Shown: positions 25,140-36,347 of the stretch, in pieces
Layout of the letters: every line of letters starts with the position of its first letter
Numbering within the stretch: the stretch's first letter is position 1
DNA from: Gordionus sp. m RMFG-2023
Taxonomy: Eukaryota; Nematomorpha; Gordioida; Chordodea; Parachordodidae
Length of the DNA stretch: 64,000 bases
Direction: 5' to 3'
Assembly: GCF_954871325.1 (NCBI RefSeq)
Contig: NC_088776.1
Coordinates: 62,148,954 to 62,212,953 of the forward strand
The notes under the pieces: model-generated
The model's database searches: none
What the model was told of the DNA's origin: nothing
What the model saw: the letters and a program-made list of their open reading frames with translations, nothing else
Position numbers and translations under genes: made by a program

Positions 25140-26400
25140 CATGGATTAACTTTGGTAATATAGTAAATGATAAATGGTTTAATATAATACGTTGCAAAAC
25201 TTCATGTGGATGACAATCTCGCCTGAAAGCTGTTTTTAACATCATACAATATTTTAAAAAGACTAACACCCCTCCCCTTGAATGTCTTTTAATGATAGTT
25301 AGAAACTTTAATAATTTGTTCTAACGATCTTCCCTCTAATCTCAACTATACTTGTATTATTTTCTCAGCGAAGTTAAATAATTCACACTTAAACCTTAAA
25401 AAAATGCCCCGACCTTCAAAATTCAATCTTTGGAGACGAACTTACTACTTAATTAAAAGCGTTGAAAAAAAAGATTGCATACACAGGAGATACAAATGGC
25501 GGATTCTACGCCTAGTCCATTTTTACGTTATCTTTTTTAGGAATTTTTTTAGTCATAATTTTTTAAATTATTTTTTTATAATACAACCCATAGTTATGCA
25601 ATTAGTATTGTTGCCGATTTCTTTTTTAAACGGCTAACAATAATATTTTAGTCAGAAAAATATTTCCTAAACCATGAGATCTCGCTTAATAGATGTCTAA
25701 ACCTTTTTGCCATTTATTATCAAAATATCTTGACTTACGTAATATTTTTCTGGATAAAATATTGAGTTAGCCGTTATAATATGATTAAAATAGAGACTTT
25801 TATTAATATGCAATTTATGTTACTCTTTAAATATATAAAGTCTCTCTTATTTTTCATATGAGATATAAACATGAATCTTTACAAGTTAGTTAATCGATAC
25901 CCTTAAAAAACGCCCTACCCATCTTTTTATTTGGATATATCTCTGGCTACGCTATTGGATTTAAAATTGATGGATTTTAATTACTAAAGGAATGTGGATG
26001 ATAAGGCAATTTTTTTTAAAAATATACAACCATAATTAAGCATATGGAAACAGAAGCAAAGTGAAATGTGTTTTAGTCATAATTAAACATCTGATAACAC
26101 GTGGATACTAAATCATGAAAATTAAGATTCTATTTATTTTATAAAAAATATAAAGAAATCAAAAAATAATTGAATTTAAAGAAAATATAATTCTTAATTG
26201 ATTTGTAGAAAGTGCGGATAAAAATAGAGTTTTTTCTTCAAAATAGTAATTAGAAGGGTGTTTTAAAATATCAATATTATTATGCAGATATTCAAACATC
26301 GGATAAAAAAATAGGAGTGTTTTATTAATAACAAAAATATGTGAACATTCAGCATTCACATTTTACCAATAGAAGTTTACCTAAGCAATCTCACTTTCAA
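25140..26400. other. Sequence private to block 3
   Basis: Block 1 shows continuous alignment across this point. The insert includes a fragment related to 22070-22130 (aaaatattgagttagc) and the reversed ctggctacgct end at about 25950, so at least part is transposon-derived. Short open frames at 25404-25637 (+) and 26159-26359 (-) are low complexity and not recognised. Confidence 0.35.
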
Positions 26401-26539
26401 TAAAACCAATTTTACATTTAATATTATTTAAAACTTTCATTTAGATGATTATCTCAAAAAACTTATAAATTTTTATTATGTATTTTATGCAAAAATATTT
26501 TAAAAAAATTATACTTATTTAAATTTTTATATTAACAAG

Positions 26540-26551
26540 TTGTTTACGAAA
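26540..26551 (+). pseudogene. Decayed micro-exon copy (VVEE type), block 3
   Basis: The acceptor attaacaag and a 12-nt exon-like segment remain, but AGGAGA stands where the other two blocks have GTGAGA. Confidence 0.45.
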
Positions 26552-26592
26552 AGGAGATTATTCATTTTATTAAAAATTGATATGTTTTTTAG

Positions 26593-26628
26593 AAAACATA
26601 GAAATAAAAGAAAACATAGAAATAAAAG
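26593..26628. repeat. Tandem duplication, 18 bp x 2
   Basis: aaaacatagaaataaaag twice in block 3; block 2 has a single copy near 15425. Confidence 0.8.
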
Positions 26629-27245
26629 AAAATATAAAACCTCTAGTAAATTAGAAAAATTAAAACAACAATAATAAATAAAAAATTTAAAACATTTTAT
26701 TGATAACTTACAATTATATTGCATTTTTATAACTATTATACATAAATATCTGAGAAAAAATAATTTGAATCTACTATATTATATTTGTAAGTAAAGTGAG
26801 GTGTTTCCATTTTTGGTAATCAAGGAGTAAAGGTATAAAAGAACAAATATTTTAGGAGAGAAATGTAGAAAAAATTATACTTTAAAAAAATTGACTACTA
26901 ACCACATTTTGAAAAAATTGTAAATAAAAATGCAGCTATAAAAAAATAGTTTGTAGAATAATAATAAATTAGAATTTCAAGCCCAAAATCAATAGAATAA
27001 GTTCAAAGGATATTAATCTTATTTAGAATTTTTTTTAATTTAACAAAAAAAATAAATAATTTTTTTTTAAAAATTTTAATAGTGCTCATAATTATTGTCA
27101 TTGAAATATAAATAATTTATATTATCTCGCGTTAGATATTAAAAATTTAATTAATCAGAAAGAAACTCTTGGAAATATAATTTGCATCTTGCTATATAAT
27201 GTGTTTTTGATATCTAATTTTTCTTTTCTCTTATGTTTTTTTAAG

Positions 27246-27254
27246 TGATTAAAG
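27246..27254 (+). pseudogene. Decayed micro-exon copy (VIK type), block 3
   Basis: TGATTAAAG is kept after a T-rich acceptor region, but GAACCA replaces the GTATTT donor of the block-1 copy at 5928. Confidence 0.4.
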
Positions 27255-27413
27255 GAACCATATTAAAAACATTCTTTATTTATTATATTTTAAAAAAATT
27301 TCCGATAATTGTTATAGGTGTCTTTCTTAAACTGCAAAAACTGATACTATTAATAAAAAAAATTTGCTAATATATAAAAATATCTTATTTCAATTATCAC
27401 TTATTGTTTTTAG

Positions 27414-27422
27414 TTGATGAAA
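27414..27422 (+). CDS. Micro-exon, 9 nt (V-D-E), block 3
   Basis: The acceptor ttgtttttag is followed by TTGATGAAA and the donor GTATAA, identical to block 1 in exon and donor. Confidence 0.65.
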
Positions 27423-27899
27423 GTATAAATTTAATAATTGAAGATATATTTTATACTGAATGGAAGAGGTGTGATATCAATTTTTATAAAATTATGACTT
27501 TTTCAATTAATAAGCTTAATTATAATTAACAGTATTTTTAATATGATGATTATCCTTATATCTATATTATCATATTTAATAACATAACAAAACTCTAATT
27601 TTATCGTGTAATTTTATTATTCTTTTCTTCGTCTACCCAAAACTTCTTATTCTCCTTTGTTAATTACAACAGAATTTTAAATTTAGATAAAAATATAATA
27701 AAATTAAATTATTCAACGAAGCAATCTTCTTTACATAAACATAAGGGGAAAAATAAGAAAATGTATAGTAGCTATAGCTGTATTATTTAATGCTTTTTGT
27801 TAAGGTTATTTAAAAATAATTAGTAATATATTTAACAATGATATTTTTTATAAAATTAAATATAATATGCACATTTAAATGGGTTAGGGTATTAACAAG

Positions 27900-27911
27900 T
27901 TCTAGAAGAAA
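27900..27911 (+). CDS. Micro-exon, 12 nt (V-L-E-E), block 3
   Basis: The acceptor attaacaag is followed by TTCTAGAAGAAA and the donor GTGATA. Exon identical to block 1. Confidence 0.65.
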
Positions 27912-29631
27912 GTGATATTCGTTTTATAAAAAAATTACTTTATTATTTAAAAAAATCTAGAAGAAAAATTGGAGAACGGGAATAAGCTATTTCAAATAAA
28001 AAATCATTTTCTAAGATGAAGAATTCCTCGGTGAAGTATTTTGAATATCGAGTAAATATTTTGGTCATTTACTTAAAATTATGAATATTAACATCTAACA
28101 CTAATTAAACCTACTCGACATTAATGCAAAGGGAAAAGCAAGCCTCATGTCTAGTCGATGAATTTATATCTTATTTGATTGCGAAATTTAACATTGAATA
28201 GGCAATAGTTTCATTTTTTTTCTTTACATTTTAATTATTATTAATCTAGAAATATAATTTTTTTTAGATTAAACAAATATATATCTCTAAATATTTTTTT
28301 TAAACTTTTTTAAACTATTATAAATTATGTTAAGTGTAAAAATCCACTATTTATATTGTACTATTAATAATTTACATAAAAATTAAAAAGTTTAGCAATG
28401 ATTTAAAGAAGCATACAAGGGGGTTTCTATTTTTTTCTCTTAAAATGTTACTAGTTAAATAAAGAAACATAATATAGGATTTGATTTAAAATCAAAGTAG
28501 GAATAAATGATGCATTCTTATCTTGATTTCCTATATCTATTAAAATTATTTTATCAAGAAAATAACGACTAGAAAACAATAAAACCATACTAGAGAGTTC
28601 AAAACACCAATGTTAAATAATAGAAGGTCACACCAACGTTGTTCCAAATCAATTGCTAATTAGTTGTATTAATTTTTATAAATTTTCATAACAACGTTTC
28701 AGAATATCGTTTCTAAAAATCTAGATAACTTTGAGCGTTTGCATATGAATAAGTTATTTTTAAATATTAATTTTTATAAACTAAAAATCCCGAATTACTA
28801 AATTATGAAATGGGTTTCACAAAATCCCCCATAATTAAATATAAATTCATTAATAAGAGATTTAACAAATTAAAAGTAATTATATTTAAAATATCTATAT
28901 TATTATAAATATATAATTCTGCGATTTAGTCGAAAACAACGATAAAACTTTTGATTATGTAAATTAACAAGAAGTTACATAAAATTTATACAGTAAGCAT
29001 AGAAAAACAAACAGATCTGTCTCCTATATAAAAAATAATTACATACTAAACCTTCACTATAAATCTTCTTTAAAGGTTTATGAAAACACAACTTGAACAT
29101 TTAGAAAATTTAATTCTTTAACTTGACCGAACCTAAACCATTATAATTTTTTCTTTTCTTCCTGGAGCCTAAACTGAAGAAATGTATTAAAAGGTTAAGA
29201 CCTCCGGTTGTAACTAGGGATGATTATTGTGGTTCTCTTTATTTCAGATTTGTCAATATCCTAAACTTTTTTGAATAATTATAAACTGGTAATATGAATA
29301 TTTATTTTTAGTGTTCAATATATTTATTTCCAAATTATATAAACATTTTAGGCTATTTTACTAAAGATGGCATTTCAATTATACATTTTTTTTATTTAAA
29401 ACTTAAACATATTTTGTAATTTGATAATTAAAATAGGAAAATTTTAGATATAATAATGTTTGGATATTCTTAGCTAGGGAAATTCAATATTCATAAGAAA
29501 TTTATATTATCTAGGATTAAATACTCTAAAAATTTAATACAAAAATTTGGATATAATTAAACACATACTTCATCTTTCTGGAAGAATTTTATTAGCTAAT
29601 ATATTTTCTTTTTATTATTAATGTTTTAAAG

Positions 29632-29643
29632 TGATGAATATAG
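29632..29643 (+). CDS. Micro-exon, 12 nt (V-M-N-I), block 3
   Basis: The acceptor tgttttaaag is followed by TGATGAATATAG and the donor GTATTT; phase 1 reading is VMNI. Confidence 0.6.
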
Positions 29644-29814
29644 GTATTTTCTTTAACATTAAAAGCACTTTTTATTTAGATTTAAGAAAAGTTTTTTTTA
29701 AATTATTTTAAATTGTAAAAGTAAATTTTTAAGACTATTTTAAAACATCATTTTGAAGAAATATTAATATAAATATAATTATTGAATTGCAAAAATTACT
29801 CATTGTATTTTTAG

Positions 29815-29823
29815 ATGAAGAGG
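29815..29823 (+). CDS. Micro-exon, 9 nt (D-E-E), block 3
   Basis: The acceptor tgtatttttag is followed by ATGAAGAGG and the donor GTAAAA. Confidence 0.65.
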
Positions 29824-30896
29824 GTAAAATATGATTTAATAAATTTTTGAGATTGTGTTATTCTAACTAAAACGAAAACAAATAATGTCTAATTCCTATT
29901 TTAAAACATTAAAACAGTTTTATTTTATTGTGCAAAATTACATTATTCTTTACTCAGTCCATCTAAGATTTTCTTCTGCATATAATATAATTAATTATAA
30001 TTTTTTACAATTAGATATATGTTAATCTATAAACTCAATATAATAAAATTATAATATTAATAGTGACCTAAACAATCTTTTATAGCGAATAGAATGTTGT
30101 CATGATTTCTTTAAAACTTTAAATTGACTATAATCTAACCATTTTATAACAATGTTTAACAACTAAGGATGCTAAAAAACCTCGATATCAAGCGAATTAT
30201 ATATGGTTAAAACACAATTTTCATATTATCTAAGTAGATTCATTTTTAAGAGAGCCAAACATTTCTGCAATTTTTATTGAAATTTCAAAAAGCTTATATT
30301 ATATTTGTTTGATTGAAATTTTTGATCATCCGTTTTTAAAAAAGGGAATTGATGTTTTTAACAACATTTCTATAAATGAGAATACAAATCGCAAATTTTA
30401 TATATAATTATTGTTCTTTTACCAGAAATTTTTAAATTCTATATAATTTTTAATTTAATTTTATTATTATATACATGAGATTTCTATTTATAAAATAAAA
30501 ATATTATCGGGTTGTTAATATTAATTTAGTGTTTGATTTTGTTTTTGAATATACAAATCAAGAAATAACGTTAACTATTTATAGAAATATTCTATACAAT
30601 AAATTTTGATATTTATAATGAACTCCCTGAATAAGATGTTATCACAAATTAATGCATATTCTGAATAGCTCAAAAAAATCTTAAAAATATGCTAATTATT
30701 ATAGATAAATTTAATTTCAAATTTAATTTTTTAACGAATTATTTTAAATTATTTAAATAATACTTCAAATTTTCTTAATGTTACAATTTTTGTTTTGAAT
30801 AGAGTTGAATAAATAAATTTTTTAAATACCATATGCCTTTCCATTTAAAAAAATATTGCTAGTATTTTATACGATATTACTAATTCGAAATTCAAG

Positions 30897-30908
30897 GGGC
30901 ACAGCAAG
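30897..30908 (+). CDS. Micro-exon, 12 nt (G-A-Q-Q), block 3
   Basis: The acceptor gaaattcaag is followed by GGGCACAGCAAG and the donor GTAATT; phase 1 reading is GAQQ, against VVHQ and VAHQ in blocks 1 and 2. Confidence 0.55.
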
Positions 30909-31313
30909 GTAATTTTAACCAAAAATTTTTATTTATGACTAATGAAATTTAAAAAATTCAATTCATAAAGAATAGTAAATATTTTATTTTATTGTGTTTT
31001 TTCTGGCTATTCTCTGGATTTCCATTGTTTGAAAACAAGGTTTCAAATAGATTTTAAAGGAATATAATAATTGTTCAATATTACATATTTAATAATATAA
31101 ATATATTTTATTCATAAATATGATATATTTAAATATTGTTAAATAAATTATAAATTTTGTCCATATTATTTTAATAAAGTATTATAGAAATATTAAACAA
31201 TCTATTATTTTATATTATTCACCTTATATTTTAATTGATCAATAAGAATTTTCATATATATTGCTTCTTAAGAACTAAGCTAATTTTATAATATTACTAT
31301 ATTTTATATCTAG

Positions 31314-31331
31314 CCGCCGAGTATTTAGAAG
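31314..31331 (+). CDS. Micro-exon, 18 nt (A-A-E-Y-L-E), block 3
   Basis: The acceptor ttttatatctag is followed by 18 nt and the donor GTTTAA; phase 1 reading is AAEYLE. Confidence 0.6.
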
Positions 31332-31949
31332 GTTTAAACAAAATGTTTATAAGGATTTAAATATGACCTCATTAATATAATCCAATAACCTATTAATTGT
31401 CATCCGTGTAATTTCACTAAAATGACTATTTAGATTACCTGTATATTCTTAGGTATATTTAAGTTAATCTTAAGGAAATAGCATTGTAATGCCTATTTTA
31501 TTAAATTTTATTTAGAAAGCTTAAAGCCCTTTCTGTTCAAATATTTTGCCGGGTTAAATATTTTAGAATTTTTTTAGATATTATTTTCTTTTTTCTAAAA
31601 TATGGTTCAATTCTAAACTTGTACATGAAATGGTAGGTTCCGGATGAGTTCCAGGAATGAAATGCTTTGGGAGAGTGAACGGAATGGTCATTTTGGAAAC
31701 TTTCCCGACTCTCATAAAATTTTTATTTATATCATAATTATAAACATAGTATCTATATAAGGTTAGTATTATAATAAGTGTCATTTTTTGACACACTAAA
31801 TTGTTTTTCTACCGTGACATGGCATGATGGTATAGTAGCGTTATATTTAATGTAACAACATAATATTGTAATAATTATTAAATATACTAAAATCCTTACA
31901 CAGCCTAAATACGAGGAGGACCGTGGAGTGTTTGAAATTTTTATTTTAG

Positions 31950-31967
31950 GGAGAGGTGGAGAGAGAG
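31950..31967 (+). CDS. Micro-exon, 18 nt (G-R-G-G-E-R), block 3
   Basis: The acceptor tttttattttag is followed by 18 nt and the donor GTAGAG; phase 1 reading is GRGGER, the copy of EVGGEL at 12981. It differs from most of the set in being basic. Confidence 0.5.
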
Positions 31968-32018
31968 GTAGAGATGGATAATTTTTATTAGTTTTAATTG
32001 ATGAGTGAATGTTTGTAG

Positions 32019-32080
32019 ATTTACTCGAAAAGAAGATGGCTATATTTATGAATTTATGTTACTTATTTAAAATAATTTAA
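32019..32080 (+). CDS. Possible alternative last exon, block 3
   Basis: After gaatgtttgtag, 20 codons are open in phase 1, starting DLLEKKMAIF, up to TAA. Same length as the block-1 candidate at 13046-13107. Confidence 0.3.
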
Positions 32081-32660
32081 TTTAAATTAAATAGTTATAA
32101 TTAATTATACATATTTTTTTATATAAAGGACTTGATTTCGGTATCTTTATAATATATTATTGTTATTTAGTTAATAATATTACCGTTTTTTTTTAAAAAA
32201 AGAGTTATTGAACGTATCTTTAAAAAAATATCACGTTAATTTCCAAATTTGCCTATTTTTAAATTAAATTAGATCTTTTTTTAAAAATGTTTCTATAAAG
32301 GAAATTTATATTTGCTTAAGGTTTTAACGTATTTATTTAAAATTAGGAATTTAATGTCATAAATCTATAGCGATAAGATTGATGAAATAGAAGAAAAACA
32401 GTTTATGCAAACTGTTGTTAATATTTTACAATAAAGTAACGGTATTACTATTTTTTTAAAAATAACATAACAGCGTTGATTTCTTTATGTAGCGTAATAG
32501 TTTTAAGGGTGTTAATTTTTGAGTAACATTAATAACTCCATAAAACTATACACGCGTTTTAAGAATATATGTATGTCATAAAAATTTTATGAAAAACCAT
32601 TAGTGAAAAATTGACATATATATTAATAAAATAAAATTGAGACAATTTATTTTATTTTAG

Positions 32661-32666
32661 TGGAAA
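32661..32666 (+). CDS. Possible 6-nt micro-exon (V-E), block 3
   Basis: The acceptor ttttattttag is followed by TGGAAA and then GTATAG, which could act as a new donor inside the old VEALE exon. The ancestral donor position (after 15 nt) has lost its GT. If used, the exon would still be a multiple of three in phase 1. Otherwise the copy is dead. Confidence 0.35.
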
Positions 32667-34394
32667 GTATAGAAATAACTATAATAATCATTAAATTTGG
32701 ATCTTTTATTTTTGTATTTTATTTATTTTTACCTTAATAGATGGGTGAAAATATTTTAATATTTTATAGATTGAATTATTAAAGATTTATTTGATATCAA
32801 CTTTTTCTAAGAATCCTAAAATTATAGCTATTTAAATATCTGGATGACCACAGAGTTTATAATGTTTTAAGACCCCTTAATTTTCAAATTAATTGTTTTA
32901 TAAGTGGTTAATGATAAGTCATTTAGTCCATAAATTTTGACCATAATACATGGTGTCGCAATAATTGTTTTATGCGTCATATAAGGTTCTATATGCATAT
33001 ACGGGATATTCTTGATATCTATACATTTTAAGATGTATTTCTTTGAAAAATATGGTTTTATATTTATTTCATTTACAATTTTTAAAATCGGTTATATAAA
33101 AATGTGAAAAATGTGGTAATTTTCTAATTTTATTGAGAGTAACCTTAAAATCGTCATAATGTAAATGGCAAATGTTCATACATAAGTGGGCTCCAAGTTA
33201 TTTACTTAGTTAATGAGTCAATTTTCTTTATTATTTTATATAACTATTCTTTTTCTAAACAGGAAAAATAATAGGATTTATATTGTTTTCTACCTTCAGT
33301 GTTTTTTTTCGTAAATTCTATTCAAAAACGGTGTCAGTTCTCGCTGGAGTTAATCTGAACCATTTTTTTTATTTTAATTCGAATTTAATTCCATGGAAAC
33401 AAATAATGTTCTGTCATTTGTTTGTACCATAAACTATTAGGCAATATGATCTAGTTTTACTACCTGCGCTTCACATAGTAGATAATTACCATATATTTTT
33501 GTTGCTTAGCACATTGTGAGATTTTGGTTGTAAATCATTAACAGCCCTCATTTGCTGTGAATTATCAAAAGTCGGGCAGTTATTTATTGGGTGATATAGA
33601 TTACAGCGCATCCTAATCTTATTATAATAATAAAAGGATGGATCGAGATCTTCTATCATTATTTTATACATCTATTTTTTTTATATTTAAACATAATAAT
33701 GAATATATGTAAGGGGGTGAAGAATGAGGAGCATTACAAATATTTGTAAGCAAGCCGCACGTGCATGTATGAGTATTAGTCCTAGGGCTATTACTTAAAC
33801 GTCTGTGGGCTTATTTAAAAAAAGGAGTTTCGCAACAAGCTTTCTCGTTACTGCCTAACCATTTTAGTTTATCATAATGCTTAGGATATGAATATTGAAT
33901 ATTAGTTCATCTTATTTATATTAATAAACAGTTAAACGATTTATGATTTGATAAGGGTCATAACAATTGAGCCCTGTAAAGGTTATCATATTTTTAGGAC
34001 TCTCATCTTTCACATTCATCGCTATATATTCTCTTTGTTAGTACTATTATAGATCTGAATAGTTTTTTGCTCTGGACACTGATTATAGAACTCGACATGC
34101 AGATTCAAAAATTAAAATAAATGAAAATTTTATAATGCATATTAATACAATTAAGGCCCGTAAGCTTAGTGTAAATCACTAAAAGGCAAACTTGCCAAAA
34201 TCCATCTAAATAGGTTTATGAAGATCGTACATCATTGAAAAATATTTGAATAGTGATAAATTGACTTTCGCATAATATATTTGGTGCAAACAAATTTATA
34301 TTATTGTCTATAGTATTACGAAATGCACAGAAAGGTTAAGCAAAATATTATTCTTTTGGAAAAATATAATAATTTTACCTATCATTTTATTAAG

Positions 34395-34646
34395 ATATGA
34401 CAGAAAAAGCGATGGAGGTCTTGGCAGAAGAAATGAAGGATAAATCTGCCCAAGAAGCGGCAGATGAAGTTGCACAAGAAGCGGCAATTGAAGTTGCACA
34501 AGAAGCGGCAGATGAAGTTGCACAAGAAGCTGAAGATGATTCGGCACAAGAAGCGGCAAATGATGCGGCACAAGAAGCAGCAGATGAAGCGGCACAAGAA
34601 ATTGTAGATGATGCAGCAGTAGAAGTAGAAGCTCTGAATGCTCAGG
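34395..34646 (+). CDS. Acidic exon, 252 nt (84 codons) with 8-residue repeats
   Basis: The acceptor cattttattaag is followed by 252 nt open in phase 1 at both ends and the donor GTAAAA. After DMTEKAMEVLAEEMKDK comes a run of about seven 8-residue units with the pattern AQEAADEV (variants AQEAAIEV, AQEAEDDS, AQEAANDA, AQEAADEA, AQEIVDDA), then VEVEALNAQ. The unit is 24 nt at DNA level (gcacaagaagcggcagatga...). It should form a long negatively charged helix. The flanks match those of 23054-23245, so the two are paralogous exons and this one has more repeat units. LEA-like or other Ala/Glu helices look similar by composition only. Confidence 0.7.
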
Positions 34647-34753
34647 GTAAAAAATTTTGTTTTTTAAAGAAAACTATGCTATTACCTTTATGAGTGAAGA
34701 ATAATAACAATTCTTAATTTAAGACAATTTATGCCTTGAAACCTTAATTTATA

Positions 34754-34931
34754 TAGTGTTGTTAAACTACCAAACTTTAATTTAACTATAAAACAGCATA
34801 GGCATATTTATATTCAAAGATATTCGAATCAATCTTCAAGTTGAGAATCAACTTAGAAGCTTAATTCAATTTTTAAGGCTAAAAGCTAGACTAGGCCACA
34901 TAAATGATGGTCAAAGTTAGGTAACTCACTA
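34754..34931. mobile_element. hAT-type MITE, 178 bp
   Basis: Starts TAGTGTTGTTAAAC and ends GTAACTCACTA, an imperfect inverted repeat. Left flank AATTTATA and right flank AACTTATG match at 6 of 8 positions, as a decayed 8-bp target duplication. The paralogous site near 23341 reads aatttatattaataattat without the insert, which proves an insertion after the block duplicated. The first 12 bp are identical to the foldback elements at 43210 and 60251. Confidence 0.7.
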
Positions 34932-35780
34932 AACTTATGTTAATTATTATATACATTATTCTTATGAATTAAAATATGTCTACAAATGTTTATTGCAAAA
35001 ATTATTGGAAAACTAATAGGAAAAACCTTCACGTGCTGAAACACATTTTTGGTCACATTAGATGTTTATAAATTCTAAAAATGTTCTGTGTAATTAATTT
35101 ATAATTAGAATATTTAGCTACGAACATAAATAAATATCAAATTTAAAAAATTTACTATATTTTTAAAAAAATAATAAAAAGGAAAGAGTTATGAGAATTA
35201 TAAAGGAAAAATAACTAAATATGTGTTAAGATTAAATAAAGAAAACAATATTACTTACTACTATTTAAAGTAGAAGCCAGAAAACACCATATTTTATTCA
35301 AATAGATTTTTGTATAAGATTTTATTTAATAAGTAATAAATGGTATATCACAATATGATAAAATTAATATAAGAAAATAAAAATATATATTTTTTTTTGA
35401 ATTTTATATATTTTTTATTAAAAACTAGAAGACAGAAGTTCAAATAAGTAGGAATTATTTTATTAATTAAATTACATTAAATATATATACTTTTATAATA
35501 AGAAGATTAGATATAAAAGTAATAAATAAAAGAATAAAATGGTGATGAAAAAAAAACCTCAGGTAATGAAGCCCTGAAAAAATAACCTCTTGGAAAAAAA
35601 CCCTTGAAAAATAATTCCATGGAAAACGTCCGGAAATAAAACCTTAATTTATCAAATTTGACATTTATAAATATAAATTTTTGAAATTCTCATATATAAC
35701 ATAGAATTTCTTTTATTATATCTACTTCAAATCATTAATCGATGAATTATGGGGTATAATTAGGGATGATTTATCATACC

Positions 35781-36347
35781 CAGCGTCTACATGAGCGGGG
35801 GAGGGGGGTAGGAACAGTTTGCATCCTAATTTTTTTGAGGGGGTAGGCGGTAAGCTGCTTTACTGGGGGTAGGATAAATTTTTGGGGGGTTATCTATTAA
35901 ATTTTGAGATGAAATAGGACAAAATTTATTGCTGTAAAAATTATTTATTATTATAATACAATTCATCGACCAAATCTATATATTGCAAACAATCATACAC
36001 ATTGTTTTCCAAATAAACTATCCTTTTAAATGTAATTTAAAAGGTTTAGATATTTTAGCAAGCTCATAATGCCATAATAATTAATTCATTGTAAATAATG
36101 GAGGTTTTAATTGAATTTATTATCTAAAAAATAAATTCTTTATATTCACAAAATATAGATAGTTGTTAATAGAAATAGATTAATTTAAGTTATCCTTTAT
36201 AAATTCTTTGAAAAGAGTTTCAATATTAATAAATAGATGAAAATAATGAGAAAGAGACACCGCCGAGGCGGCGTTTTTTTTAGGGGGGTAGGCAAAGGTT
36301 TTTGAAGGGGGTTTGCATCCAGTGAAAATCCTGTCATGTAGACGCTG
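35781..36347. mobile_element. hAT-type MITE, 567 bp, perfect 8-bp target duplication
   Basis: The terminal inverted repeats are CAGCGTCTACATGA (14 bp, perfect). The flanks are ATCATACC at 35773-35780 and 36348-36355, identical. Subterminal regions are G-rich on the left and right (gggggtagg motifs) and include the small palindrome accgccgaggcggcg. There is no coding capacity. CAGNG termini and an 8-bp duplication fit the hAT superfamily. Confidence 0.85.

Larger units (their letters stand above)
24235..33680 (+). repeat. Duplication block 3
   Basis: Near-complete copy of block 1, interrupted at about 25140-26400 by unrelated sequence (see that entry). Its downstream flank and acidic exon (33680-35360) repeat 21560-23800. 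Confidence 0.65.
33680..35360 (+). repeat. Duplicated flank carrying acidic exon, copy B
   Basis: Copy of 21560-23800, lacking that copy's insertion at 21900-22290 but carrying a 178-bp MITE at 34754-34931. Confidence 0.65.

Noticed and set aside
28730-28741. Segment ATAACTTTGAGC between an AG and GTTTGC, as a further micro-exon
   Set aside because: The block-1 counterpart is 11 nt long, so the frame is not kept, and the donor is weak.
34308-34597. Two minus-strand frames opposite the second acidic exon
   Set aside because: Mirror images of the 24-nt repeat on the plus strand, Leu/Cys/Phe-rich and without splice or start context.
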